Shown here piece after piece: positions 7,935 through 18,041 of a stretch of 35,000 nucleotides of DNA. The notes below the pieces were generated by a model. The model ran no database searches and was not told the origin of the DNA. It worked only from the letters and a program-made list of their open reading frames with translations. This stretch comes from Glandiceps talaboti (taxonomy: Eukaryota; Hemichordata; Enteropneusta; Spengelidae): positions 4,604,899 to 4,639,898 of the forward strand of contig NC_135567.1 of assembly GCF_964340395.1 (NCBI RefSeq), in the 5' to 3' direction. Numbering within the stretch: the stretch's first letter is position 1; the number at the start of each line of letters is the position of its first letter. Position numbers and translations under genes: made by a program.

Positions 7935-8929
7935 TATAAGACATAAACAAATAAATTAAAATTTACAATAATCCAAGTTATTAAAAGTTACACTGATATG
8001 GTTATCTATGGTTCTCTTTAAATACTATACTTGTGATGATTTGAGTGAGAATACGGGATGTCTTAATATACTTCTTTCTTTTTGTTTACTTTAAATGCAA
8101 AGTCTTTCTGAATATGACTAAAACGAATAAGTGTGTATGCAAGGGTTCACTCTTTAGTTAATTTCTTTGTTCACTTGGTTATGATATCCAATGTCCAAGG
8201 AAAAGAAGACAAATACTAAATGTTACTGTTCTATAAACTGAAACGAACTATTGATGAGGTTTGTTAACAACACAGATGACAATAGTGAGTGTTGATTGTC
8301 TAAATACGGTCTATAATAATAAGGATGTGAATGCACTAGACTGTGAGATATATTGTATAACTCCGCCCTCACTGGTCTTCTCTATCCAACTGTAGTAATC
8401 TGAAGTACTATGATTACAATTGAAGATGTTAAAAGGTAGGTACCACGGCAGAAACGCAGGAGTTATTCGCACGCTTAGCCACCACTTGCAATAAACTAAG
8501 CTCAAAACTGGTAACAATATGCGATTTCTAAACGAACCGATGACATACTAAAATATAATTTATCATATGTGTAAAAAAATGTTTATCCCTACTATGCAAT
8601 AAACTGTTTTAACAACCATGTCGGAATCTGTCTCTACTGAGCATAGTTGTCATAATAATTATTTAGCAATGTTTTTGTCCAAGGTTAGCAACCAGTAAAG
8701 TATTTCATACATTTATTGCAGTTTTCATAGGTGTTAGGAATTATCTTGCACTTGAGCTGTTGTTACTTTAGTCTGCCACTGCCCCCCCCCCCCCTCACCC
8801 CATGACATTTTATCACACATCAATGGGCTATTGTGTTGGGTTCATATCGCACTTTTCACGCTACTCGGTTACAAGTATTGTATGTTCAATCATAGCCTCT
8901 ATTGTCAACATTACTCTATTGTCATGGAA
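7935..8929. other. Non-coding stretch, no gene seen
   Basis: AT-rich DNA between the ankyrin exons and the ISL2EU transposon. It holds a poly-C run at 8782-8794 and short open frames without recognisable domains. It could be an intron of the ankyrin gene. Confidence 0.5.
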
Positions 8930-8931
8930 AT
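8930..8931. repeat. Left target-site duplication AT
   Basis: AT directly before the terminal inverted repeat, matched by AT at 14951-14952 after the right terminus. A 2-bp duplication is characteristic of ISL2EU-type insertions, but two bases could match by chance. Confidence 0.7.
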
Positions 8932-9004
8932 AGATGATATGCATATGACGTCATCCGTTACGGGAACGAGGCTAATTCACGACGGCCGCCATATTGAGTG
9001 GCAA
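8932..9004 (+). repeat. ISL2EU left terminal inverted repeat
   Basis: An imperfect repeat of about 70-75 bp. The outer 12 bp AGATGATATGCA and the inner 18 bp CGCCATATTGAGTGGCAA (8987-9004) match the right end exactly. Between them ACGTCAT and GTTAC are also shared. It holds the palindrome TGACGTCA at 8947-8954 and GCCGCCATATTG at 8985-8996, and lies just upstream of the transposase ATG at 9079, so it probably includes that gene's promoter. Confidence 0.92.
8947..8954. promoter_or_regulatory. CRE-like palindrome TGACGTCA
   Basis: Exact CREB/CREM/ATF consensus within the left terminal repeat, about 125 bp upstream of the transposase ATG. The right terminus keeps only TGACGTACGT. Use as a promoter element is inference. 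Confidence 0.5.
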
Positions 9005-9078
9005 AAGCGAGTGGCATGCACTGTAAGCAAATGCGTGTCTTCTGCTTCCACTAGCGCCTAATTTGAAATTTCAGTACC

Positions 9079-9253
9079 ATGGGAAAGAGTTGCTGTGCCT
9101 TTGGATGTACAAACCGTCATAAAAAAGGATGTGATTTTTCCTTTTACCGAATTCCAAAGGATTTAGATCGACGGCGACAGTGGCTTTCGGCAATAAATCG
9201 GAAGAATCTAGAACCAAAACATGCATGGCTGTGTAGCAAGCATTTCATTACCG
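9079..9253 (+). CDS. THAP-DDE transposase, exon 1 (THAP zinc finger)
   Basis: Encodes the first 58 residues plus one base of codon 59. It is a C2CH THAP DNA-binding finger: C5/C6 and C10 (CCAFGCTNR), FYRIP, W35, then C52-x2-H55 (WLCSKHF). THAP domains recognise transposon ends. The ATG is in good context (TACCATGGG). The exon ends ACCG before GTAAGT at 9254, a strong donor, in phase 1. Joining to 10257 gives THAP text running into AKNDDPNHPDYVPSVF, the usual sequence after a THAP finger. The intron holds two MITE-like insertions. Confidence 0.93.
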
Positions 9254-9411
9254 GTAAGTAGAAAAATAAAGTTGTCTTTGAAACGCCTCCCCCAAATATT
9301 TTTAAGTTTCAAGATGATTGATTATCCAAGTACCACACCTGATATTTTCGAAGTTCAAATTCATGCATTATTTCTTTTTGCTATTGACAGAAATGCTACG
9401 ATTATGAAAAT

Positions 9412-9509
9412 GTAGTCCTGCTTGTACGGGTCGACATGATGATATGACCCTCACCACCGCGTTGTCCGAATTCCGAAGGTACAACTCACTCCGTATGCAA
9501 GCAGGACTA
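9412..9509. mobile_element. 98-bp MITE-like insertion with 8-bp TSD
   Basis: Begins GTAGTCCTGCTTGTACGG and ends CCGTATGCAAGCAGGACTA, which are inverted repeats of each other apart from the outermost base and a small gap. It is flanked by the exact 8-bp duplication ATGAAAAT (9404-9411 and 9510-9517). Eight-base duplications point to hAT- or P-type transposition. It is too short to encode anything. Confidence 0.85.
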
Positions 9510-9563
9510 ATGAAAATATGGCGCGTTCGCTCAGTGAACTAGTACAAAATAGCTAGTACGAGT

Positions 9564-9637
9564 GTAGTCCTACTTCCTTCTGGTGTTGAGGGTCCTGTCA
9601 GTAATGAAGACCCGTGCACCGTCTGCAAGCAGGACTA
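9564..9637. mobile_element. 74-bp MITE-like insertion with 8-bp TSD
   Basis: Begins GTAGTCCTACTTCC and ends GCAAGCAGGACTA, the same termini as the element at 9412-9509. It is flanked by the exact duplication GTACGAGT (9556-9563 and 9638-9645). The interior differs from the first copy, so the shared feature is mainly the ends. It lies only 54 bp from the first element. Confidence 0.85.
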
Positions 9638-10256
9638 GTACGAGTGTTGACAGCGCGTTGTACACCATTGCCTGTGAACAGAACTTCGCATTGTAACAGT
9701 TGTGGGCGATGAAAAATGCCTTTGATGGTGCCGAAAAAAGTCTACTTCTTATCACTGTCAAACTTGATACAAAAAACAACACACGGTCCCTCTTATGTAG
9801 GTTCAAGCGACTATTATCAGTTTGTTTATTTCTGTAAAAGTTAGCCGTGATGCAAGTTTTTGCTTCAGACACGATTGTTTCTTTTCGACATGCAAGTATA
9901 GGGGATTTGTATAGCTCATTGGTTTTGAGTATCAGTAGTAGTGGTTCTTGAAAGAAAGAAAAATGAAGAACATTTTTCATAGAAATATAAATGGTAATGA
10001 TATTTTATACAAATTATAGGAACTAGACTAAGAAATGAAGTATCACACATATGGGTGATATTTCCATGACTAGACCTTGAATATACTCGACAATTATTAC
10101 TATTGTACATCTGACATTCTATAAATGAAATTCTTTTTAATTATCCTGAGGAAAATTACTACAGCTAATAACCCTTGTTTTGCAGTATCATTTTTTGTAT
10201 AATTATTCCCATGTATGAATATTGCTGTAACCTAGATGTTTTGTCGTTCATTCAAG

Positions 10257-11539
10257 GTGCCAAGAATGACGACCCCAATCATCCAGACTATGTACCATCA
10301 GTGTTTTCGTTCATCACACAACAAAGAAAAAGAAAGGCGGAAACTGATCTTCAGAGGTTTGAACGGAGAAGCAGTAAATTTAAAGCTTGTATGGTGCCTG
10401 ATGAGGAATCCAATGAAACTGAGCAGGAAACCAAATTTGGAAAACAGGAAGAGATGTTAACCAAGGACCTGACTCAAGAGAATAATGATGCGAGTATAAA
10501 ACTGAGATCAGAAGTTGCAGAGCTAAAGGAAATGAATAGTCGGCTGATTATTGAAAACAAACAGTTAAGAGATGACAATAAGAATTTGAAAATTGAAAGG
10601 GACAGGTTGAAAGAAAGACTAGATAGCATATCTTTTTCTGAAGAAACTTTTAGTTTGAATGAAAAGAAATGTAGTTTTTATACAGGATTACCTAACTTTG
10701 TTATAGTTAAAATGGTTTTTAATTTAGTTGCTTCACACATTAAGACATATTCACAAAACAAATTGACACAATTCCAGGAGTTTTTATCTGTTCTTATGAA
10801 ACTTAGGTTAAATTTACTTGATGAAGATTTATCATATCGATTTGGAGTTGACCAGTCCACAATCAGCAGAATTTTTAACAGGTGGGTCCCAGTAATGTCC
10901 TCAAGGTTGTCATCATTTATTATATGGCCTGACAGAGAAGTTTTACGTTCAACCATGCCATTATGTTTTAGAGATCACTTCAAAAATTGTGTTGTTATTT
11001 TAGATTGTTTCGAAGTTTTTAGTGAAAGACCAACAGATCTAGTAGCCAGGGCGCAGACATGGTCCAATTATAAACATCATAACACTGCAAAATTTTTAAT
11101 TGGAATATCACCACAAGGTACAATAATATATATATCCAAAGCATGGGGAGGGAGGGTCTCAGATGTTTACTTGACCGAAAGTTGTGGAATCCTGAAAAAA
11201 TTGTTACCCGGGGATGAAGTTCTAGCAGATAGAGGGTTTACTATTGAAGCTTCTGTTAGTGCTTATAGGGCAGTATTAAAAATTCCTGCATTTACCAAAG
11301 GGAAACTGCAACTTGAAAGGGAGGATATTGATTGGTCCAGGGAATTAGCTCATGTGAGAATCCATGTTGAAAGAGTGATTGGCCTTCTAAGAAATAAATA
11401 TAGAATATTACAAGGAACCCTCCCCATTAAAATGATCATGAATAAAACGTGTGGTGGTAATACTGTAGTGGATGATATAGCCATAGTTTGTTCAGCTTTG
11501 TGCAATCTTTGTGAATCTGTTGTTCCCCTAGATACTTAA
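10257..11539 (+). CDS. THAP-DDE transposase, exon 2 (coiled coil, HTH, DDE nuclease)
   Basis: Completes a 485-residue transposase. After the THAP tail (GAKNDDPNHPDYVPSVF) comes a basic stretch, then a heptad-rich coiled coil (about residues 132-181, ELKEMNSRLIIENKQL) that suggests dimerisation. A helix-turn-helix of the DDE-4 type (about 228-269, FGVDQSTISRIFNRW) follows, then the nuclease. Catalytic residues are D308 (VVILDCFEVF), D383 (ADRGF) and E430 (HVRIHVERVIG), all intact. DDE-4 enzymes cut and rejoin transposon ends. It ends at TAA 11539, convergent with the YqaJ gene 1.4 kb away. Residue numbers follow the spliced model. Confidence 0.94.
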
Positions 11540-12958
11540 AAAAAAACACAGCTGAATCACAATCTGCTTCCAGGATGTGTGCATTCTGTAAATCACCTCA
11601 CTAGAGACACCCAGGTTCACTCTAGTATTTATATTAGCTCTCACAAACACTGAAAAAAGCTGTATCCATATAGCCTTTACACTGTATACATGGCATGCTA
11701 TACATGAAACGACAATGTCTGATCCACAATTGATTTAATAGTATTCTAGAACATAGTGCTAAGGCCTTGGTATATGAATGTGTATTGTTCTTGTTAACAA
11801 AACAAAAAGAAAGGAACCATGTCAGTGTCTTAGGTCAAACAAAATAATTGTTTGGTTCGGGTTACATATTTGAGCAAAAAAAATTGCTAAAATCGCAACA
11901 AATTTGAAGTCTAGGAAGTAATGATGGATGTGGAAACCTACATCATCTAATAAACAAACACAACATAAAATTCTTCCAATCTGTAATGACCATATGTGAT
12001 GAGAAGAAATCAATGACATGGGTACAATATGGAAAACAACAGAAAACATAACTACCTGAACTAGAGACTAGGAAATGAAAAAAAAATTGCCCTATCCCAC
12101 CTATTCTCAAATTGAATGTAATCAGAAGTTCAGAACCACACAATTTTTTTTTTATTACGCCTAACTCAAAGTCAATAGTAAGAGTTTATCTTATCAGTAG
12201 TTAGAATTGAGAAGATTGCAAAGAATTATTCTTCTGTGCTTGGTGAGACAATTGCTATTAAAACCTACATTTTGTAACTTGTAATCTGAGGTCAGTGTAC
12301 TGTAGAGTGCATTTTAACAATGTATGAAGTTTCAAACTGTGATTTTGATTTGGTCCCTTGTATTTATTGTTTGTTTACAAATAATTTCCTGTACATGCAA
12401 TAACAAACAGCTGTCAAATGAATTGTAAAGACAATGTTGAATAGTGTCAGTAATTTATTGTAAGTTTATATTTTACCTCGAATTACATTCATTATAGATA
12501 TAAATGTGTAACAGTATTACTGTTGTACTTCTTATAGCTTTACTACACAAATTATACAGAACTGATATTGATTTTTTTATGTCCTAATGAAATATTTACA
12601 ACAACAGGGAGAGATTTAATGAAATGTACTAATTCATTTTGAACTGTTTCAGAATTAAAAAAACTATATTCTTTGTATTACTTGTTTCTCCATTTCTTCT
12701 CTTAATTATTGTCCTGTGCAGGTACACACTACTGTTCAATGAGGCAAGTTCAAATATTAAACTTATGGATTTTAAAAATATAAAGGGGTCACCTGACTAG
12801 CCTCCTGTAATTTCAAATAATACACAAGTATATTAGTGCAGTAAATATATTTTAATTACATGAATGCTACTAATTACAGACCTTTCTACTGGTGTTACCC
12901 ATTGTTTTACCTAGGACCTAGTCATCATCAACAGTGGTGTGTTACTGTGCAGGACAGT
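11540..12958. other. Intergenic 3' region inside ISL2EU
   Basis: A 1.4-kb AT-rich interval between the two convergent stop codons. It must hold both 3' untranslated regions and polyadenylation sites. TTTATT (minus-strand AATAAA) occurs around 12360 and 12450. I see no third gene; short open frames here lack recognisable domains. Confidence 0.6.
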
Positions 12959-14878
12959 CTATTTTTTTCCTGTCCTTTTCTTTGAACAACTTGGACAAAG
13001 CCACTTCCCCTTCTTAGCATGCTTAATTTTCAAACAATCCAAGTGATAGTATTTCACTTCACAATCTTTGCTACTGCAAACAATCATGTCCCTCCCAAAA
13101 CTCTCACCACGGCAATAACAAACAGACGTATCTGAATGTATACCACATGACAACTGACTTTCTGGCTGGTTCTCTGTGCTCCCCAGTTGTAGATATTTTC
13201 TAGAGTACCACTTGGCTAGTATTTCAGGGAGAATGCAATGCCTGAAGAATTTATCAGCTTTCTTTATCATCTGCTCCATGAAGATTTCATCAAAATATAC
13301 TTGCTGAATTACTTCACCCTCAGGTGACCAAATAACAAAATAGCTGGATGAAATGCCAACTAAAAACATTTGTAACTGAACTTGATAAAAATATTGATGA
13401 GTTCGCTTTAAAACATACTTTCCATCAATGTTCTGCATACAAAATGATGCATCTAATTCTGTTTGCATTTGTGGAGTCCTATGTTTACATTTGAGGGGAC
13501 ACTTTACTTCAACTGTAAAAATCCCATGACACTCACATCTAATTAAAGCATCAGGGGAACCTGCAAGAAAGGGATACTTGGTGCTTCTGTACAGTCCACA
13601 CTGTAAAATTTGAACTCCTACATGCCCTTCATTTATCATACGTATTTTCAATCTTTCAATGGCATCTTTTTCATGCACACAACCATAACATGTAGCTTCT
13701 GTTGAAAATTTGTGTTTAAGAGGGTGACATATGCTGAGAATTAGACTCTGGGAGGGCATACTTGGATCTGTACTACATACTGATTTAAATCTACTTGCAG
13801 TAATCAAGCCTGCACGTTGTCTAAACCAAATATTGGAAGTGGCCTGTTTGCGTGTAGCAATTTCTATGTCCTCAGCCTCAGATTTTGATAAGGTCATGTT
13901 TTCATAAACATTGTCACACTTTAGCAACAGTTCATTGTACGCGAGGTCATGGAAGGACGGGTTGTAGAGTTCAGTGAGCGGCTTGACCAGCTTTGTTGAC
14001 GTGGGTACAAATTGCTTGTATGTGTCAGGATGTACACGTAACACGGCACTTTTTACACCTGTTTGCTCGAGTTTAACCACGAAGTCTTTTAATTCGCCCT
14101 GTGTTAACGATGGTGCAGACTTTCTAGTCGGGGCTTTCCCTGTAGATTTGTCACTACCGGTAATCACACGTTCCGTGGCACTGGCGTTGCAAAGCAGTTT
14201 GTATTTCTTGTTTGGTCTGGCGAAGTTTATGTTCGAGATTTCTTCAAATGTAACCTTTTTCAGAGTCGGTGGGAGCCATGGACAGACTTTTGAGGTGCAT
14301 GCTGACATGTCAGTTCTTCTTTTGAATTGAGTCACTGCACCGATGTAGAATAGGATCGCTCCTACATGAGAACAGGCTTCACCAAGCCCAGCCATACAGA
14401 TACAATGAGCGGTAGTCACTGTACCGTCTGCTGTGAGTGCAACCCATACGCGGTTCGGGGGCGAAGTGAAGATGCTCTGTGAATGCCGTACTTTCCCTAC
14501 AAACAGAAACCCAGTGTTGGGGTCGTCATTGATTTTATTTTTTTTGCACATTACATCAAAAGTTTGTCCGGTAACAACGAATTGGTATGCATCTAAACTT
14601 TTGTACGATTTCAGTTGTGAGTGAGTGTACAAACTCGGCTTGCTAATAAAGTATGCATAAATATCAGCGTAGGTTACCTCCGGCCACAACTTTGGCTCAT
14701 TGCAGTCGAATTCGGACTTCAAAAATGTGTACGGGTCCGATTTTAGTCCACAAATAAGTAACTTTTGAAGGTAGCGTTGTTTTGCATCGGTGGTTAAGTT
14801 TTCCACGTACTTTGAGGAACGTAGAGGTTGAACTCCGCCCAGAGGCGCGGCTAACGACGTACTTTGTTTACCCGCCAT
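12959..14878 (-). CDS. SWIM / YqaJ-like exonuclease / PHD protein of ISL2EU
   Basis: An intact 639-residue single-exon protein. The N-terminal half has a SWIM zinc finger (C159-x-C161 ... C169-x-H171, in AHCICMAGLGEACSH). The centre is a YqaJ / lambda-exonuclease-type nuclease: RAGLITASRF, a G-x-x-HEKDAIERL helix, GSPDA (D443), EVKCP (E457, K459) and YQVQLQ (Q499, Q503), the D-ExK-Q order of that superfamily. The C-terminus is a PHD finger with the full C4HC3 set (C587, C589, C601, C606, H612, C615, C628, C631). Such exonucleases degrade one strand of duplex DNA; here it presumably assists transposition. The ATG is 72 bp from the right terminus. A PHD reader would be expected to bind histone tails. 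Confidence 0.94.
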   Translation of the reverse strand: MAGKQSTSLAAPLGGVQPLRSSKYVENLTTDAKQRYLQKLLICGLKSDPYTFLKSEFDCNEPKLWPEVTYADIYAYFISKPSLYTHSQLKSYKSLDAYQFVVTGQTFDVMCKKNKINDDPNTGFLFVGKVRHSQSIFTSPPNRVWVALTADGTVTTAHCICMAGLGEACSHVGAILFYIGAVTQFKRRTDMSACTSKVCPWLPPTLKKVTFEEISNINFARPNKKYKLLCNASATERVITGSDKSTGKAPTRKSAPSLTQGELKDFVVKLEQTGVKSAVLRVHPDTYKQFVPTSTKLVKPLTELYNPSFHDLAYNELLLKCDNVYENMTLSKSEAEDIEIATRKQATSNIWFRQRAGLITASRFKSVCSTDPSMPSQSLILSICHPLKHKFSTEATCYGCVHEKDAIERLKIRMINEGHVGVQILQCGLYRSTKYPFLAGSPDALIRCECHGIFTVEVKCPLKCKHRTPQMQTELDASFCMQNIDGKYVLKRTHQYFYQVQLQMFLVGISSSYFVIWSPEGEVIQQVYFDEIFMEQMIKKADKFFRHCILPEILAKWYSRKYLQLGSTENQPESQLSCGIHSDTSVCYCRGESFGRDMIVCSSKDCEVKYYHLDCLKIKHAKKGKWLCPSCSKKRTGKK

Positions 14879-14887
14879 TGTTCGTTC

Positions 14888-14950
14888 TTGCCACTCAATA
14901 TGGCGCCGCCTGGGTTGCTAGGTAACATATGACGTACGTGCATATCATCT
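14888..14950 (-). repeat. ISL2EU right terminal inverted repeat
   Basis: Inverted match to the left end: CGCCATATTGAGTGGCAA (14905-14888 on the minus strand) and the outer AGATGATATGCA (14950-14939). It overlaps the promoter and leader region of the exonuclease gene, whose ATG lies 10 bp inside the inner block. Confidence 0.92.
14914..14926. promoter_or_regulatory. RFX X-box-like site GTTGCTAGGTAAC
   Basis: A near-palindrome that fits the RFX X-box consensus GTNRCC-N-RGYAAC (read on the minus strand as GTTACCTAGCAAC). It lies in the right terminal repeat 36-48 bp upstream of the exonuclease ATG. Function is inference. Confidence 0.45.
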
Positions 14951-14952
14951 AT
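14951..14952. repeat. Right target-site duplication AT
   Basis: AT directly after the right terminus, paired with 8930-8931. Confidence 0.7.
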
Positions 14953-17900
14953 AACTTTTCAACGTGTGAATCTGCCCGAATTCAATATAGTCTCGCATAA
15001 ATCAATACGATACTACGCAATATTTCGATGATAAAGTTTGCTATCCTACTGACAGAATCATAAATGTAATAGATGACTTGCAATATCGGCACTTGAACTC
15101 TCATGCAATCTTGAAGCCGACTCAGATCAAATATCATTGACATGTAAACACATACCGTCTCGTGTTGTCGACCGACACTATATACATGTAAACATGTGTT
15201 TGGCATGATGCAGGTAATTTTCCAGGCCACAGTAGACACTCTTGCAACAAACGTTAGTGTGACGTCTTTTTACGTTGATTGTGACAGGGGTACATGCATG
15301 TTATGAATCCAAATAAAAACAATCGACTCTCAGTACCATGTTGGAAAGCAAAGCATACAATAAGACGACGAATTGTCTTCCAAGAAAAATTAAAATCATA
15401 CTGAGGATATTTTATGATGTGAAGCTAGCTTGCCTTCTTAGTTAAGACATCATTTTCAAAGCATTTTGTATGTTTTCCGTTGTACAGTATCAATTTGATC
15501 ATGGCCACACTTGTACCGCTGTAGGGTCGGTGGGAACTCCTCTGCGGCAAATTGATCGGTGAACCCGTAAACAGCTTGTGTGTTCAATTTGACATGTGTG
15601 ATGAATGCATAGACCCTCATGTAAACGTCGGAAATGTTACGACTATTGAATAAGGTATGTACTTTTCTGACAAAAATCCCAGTGGGTAGGAAGAAAATCC
15701 CAGAGTGTAACTTACTATAGAGCCATAGAACATAACTTGCCCTATCGTCAGAATTTGTCGTACAGTGTGTAACAAAGTCCATATTGCTGCATTTTTAAAT
15801 CAAATATGTTCATTATATATTCATAATTTTGACCGTCCCAAACAAACAAGTTTTAAATGGCAATAAATCAGCTGAATCTCGCTAAATTTTTAAGCTGTTT
15901 CGACAGAAATTGTCGGCTTCCGGTTGAAAATAACGCTATCGGGCCTTTTACCCTAACCGATGATGTGGTGCTGTTTAAACAACAAAACACCGACAGTACC
16001 CAAAGAGAGACTTCGGTAACTTTCGGTGTAATGTAGAAAGTGCAAGAGACCCTTGTAGCATACCCGAGGCAAGGATCGAGCTGTTGGTCCCCAGATTAAC
16101 ACCTCGAACAATAGCCATTACCAATCTGTGTGTTAATTGTCTGTATTGACATATTGCAACTGATGGTGGCCAACAAGGTCACCACTAAAGTATATACAAG
16201 TAATATAAATAAAATATATACCAGATAAACACAGTTCATTCCCGAAGCACTGCACAACAAGTCAACACACACAACTCTAGTCGAATCAATAGTGAAAACT
16301 CCAGGAAAGAATTCTATATACATTATACAGCCTTTCTACACATTAATGGTCTAGATAACATGGAAACACAAAGACACCATAAAAATGTAATTCAACAACA
16401 TGTAAATGGAAAGTCCAGTAGGAATAGTGCTATAGTACTTGAAGAACAGCTGGGAAGCCATTCTGATCTTTCGAAAGGTCTCAGGGGAGAGATTTTTTTA
16501 CAGGAGGGAGGGCCAGGGGAATTAGGGGGTAACGTTTTACAAATCATCTCTAGGGGACAGCAATATTTTAGGAAATGGGATTAGGGGGAGGGTCGTATTT
16601 TACTTTGACTCACTGTATTGCATAGCACTGCATTATTTTCTTTTTTAGTCATCCCATTGTTGCCATCGGTTCCAAGCCCATTGCTGCTATTTGGGTTAGG
16701 GTTAGGGTTAGGGTTAGAGTTAGGGTTAGGGTTAGGTAGCAATGACATTAGCCTATATCAATCAAATGGTTGCTGACAACCAACGTAATGGAGTATTTGT
16801 CAGTTGTGGTGTGAAGAGATGATTAGGTCTAACAGGTGTTCAACTGGAATAGTTGGGTAAGATACTATGGATAATGTTGTAGAGATCATGACCTTGGTCC
16901 CGGCAATGATGGGAGTGTGCCAATCAAATCGTTATGAGTTGTGGTCTTCAGCTCAGCGCACAGGTATTTATTAATGCAGTTTCTTCACACACATCTAATG
17001 GTGGCAGTAATGGCTAATAACCAATGCCTTTAAAACTTTCAACATTGATGACAGCAGTGGGATTAAATCCTCACCAATGATTGTGAGACTTGTGTCCCTT
17101 TACATTTCTGACAGCATTTTAAACCACGTTTTGAACTACTTTAACAGGGAAGGGTCATATTTTAAGGACATAAATTTGAGGGAGGGCCACATTTCATCAA
17201 GATGGAAGTGGGGAGGGTCACATTGTACGAATAAGTCAGCATCTGATTTTCCCTGCCCCTCCCCTTTAAGTACTGAAGGCTCTCTAATCTCAAAGTTGTA
17301 CATTCAAGCTGGAACATTGATAATGTTATATACCTATACCGTAATATAATGGTGTATTTTCTGATCAACGAAAATTAGAGAGGTAAACTCATTAGGACGG
17401 GGAAAAATATCACTTAATCGACAAATACAATGCTATCTTTCAAATGACAAACAAAAGTCCACACAAAACAGGTTTTAGTTGAGACGAAATCTAGAAGAAA
17501 TGCTAAATTTGGAAAAGAAAGTATATGAGTCTATAAACAACAGTTGCATACAGTGCTCTGTAGTCTTTTGAAATTAACAGAGAAATGTGTCCTCATAAGG
17601 AGTGAAAAGATAACATTTCAAGTATACGACAAGGGAAATGGTCCCTACTGTCGATTACCGTACAACACGAAAGTGTCAACACACAAGTCAAAATACAAAA
17701 TCATTAATAATGCAAATAACAAACTAACAACAATGCCACTATGCTTTATAGGATATATGAGCATTCATGTTATGTCTCTTGATTTTTTTTTTCAAAATTA
17801 TCTTTGCTGACAAATGTTCTGTTGATTGATGTACTTTTTAATTATTGTCATACGTTTACGTTGACACAACAACAAGTACATCTAACAGTGTAACAAGGCT

Positions 17901-18041
17901 TGTATCTACAACTAATCTGCTCGGATTCTGCATTGTTATTTATTTTAAGAATTGTTTTAATAAATGATATACAATGACATGACAGGTTTTTGTGGTTTGA
18001 TTCTCTTCACATTGGCAGATGAATGAATGATTTAAATGTAA
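14953..18041. other. Non-coding stretch with a telomeric tract, no gene seen
   Basis: About 3 kb without a recognisable coding region. A 108-codon open frame on the minus strand (15782-15456) has no domain I know and is not annotated as a gene. Two G-rich patches (about 16490-16590 and 17145-17225, recurrent GGGAGGGTCA and GGGAGGGCC words) may be parts of an unidentified repeat. Confidence 0.5.
16693..16736 (+). repeat. Interstitial telomeric repeat (TTAGGG)n
   Basis: Seven successive GGGTTA-type hexamers with one variant (GAGTTA). The vertebrate-type telomere motif is shared by most deuterostomes, molluscs and cnidarians. Confidence 0.95.

Larger units (their letters stand above)
9254..10256 (+). 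other. Intron of the THAP-DDE transposase
   Basis: A 1003-bp intron from GTAAGT to TTCATTCAAG. A second, stronger-looking acceptor (CCCTTGTTTTGCAG, AG at 10184-10185) would give an in-frame stop within five codons, so the acceptor at 10255-10256 is chosen. The intron contains two small inverted-repeat insertions near 9412 and 9564. Confidence 0.88.
8932..14950. mobile_element. Complete autonomous ISL2EU-type DNA transposon (6019 bp)
   Basis: The termini are the inverted repeat AGATGATATGCA, flanked by AT duplications. Two convergent genes fill the element: a THAP/DDE transposase (plus strand, two exons) and a SWIM/YqaJ-exonuclease/PHD protein (minus strand, one exon). ISL2EU is the known animal superfamily that pairs a THAP-type DDE transposase with a YqaJ-like exonuclease. 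Both ORFs are unbroken once one intron is removed, and the acidic catalytic residues of both enzymes are present, so it may be active. It lies between the visible exons of the host ankyrin gene and unknown upstream DNA. Confidence 0.93.

Noticed and set aside
10175-10256. N-terminal extension of the transposase ORF starting at 10175
   Set aside because: This stretch is intron. The THAP exon joins at 10257 and reproduces the expected THAP tail; the upstream residues do not resemble a transposase N-terminus.
13974-14330. 118-codon plus-strand open frame
   Set aside because: Antisense shadow of the YqaJ protein gene.
15456-15782. 108-codon minus-strand open frame
   Set aside because: No recognisable domain, no clear splice context and no relation to the ankyrin gene could be shown.
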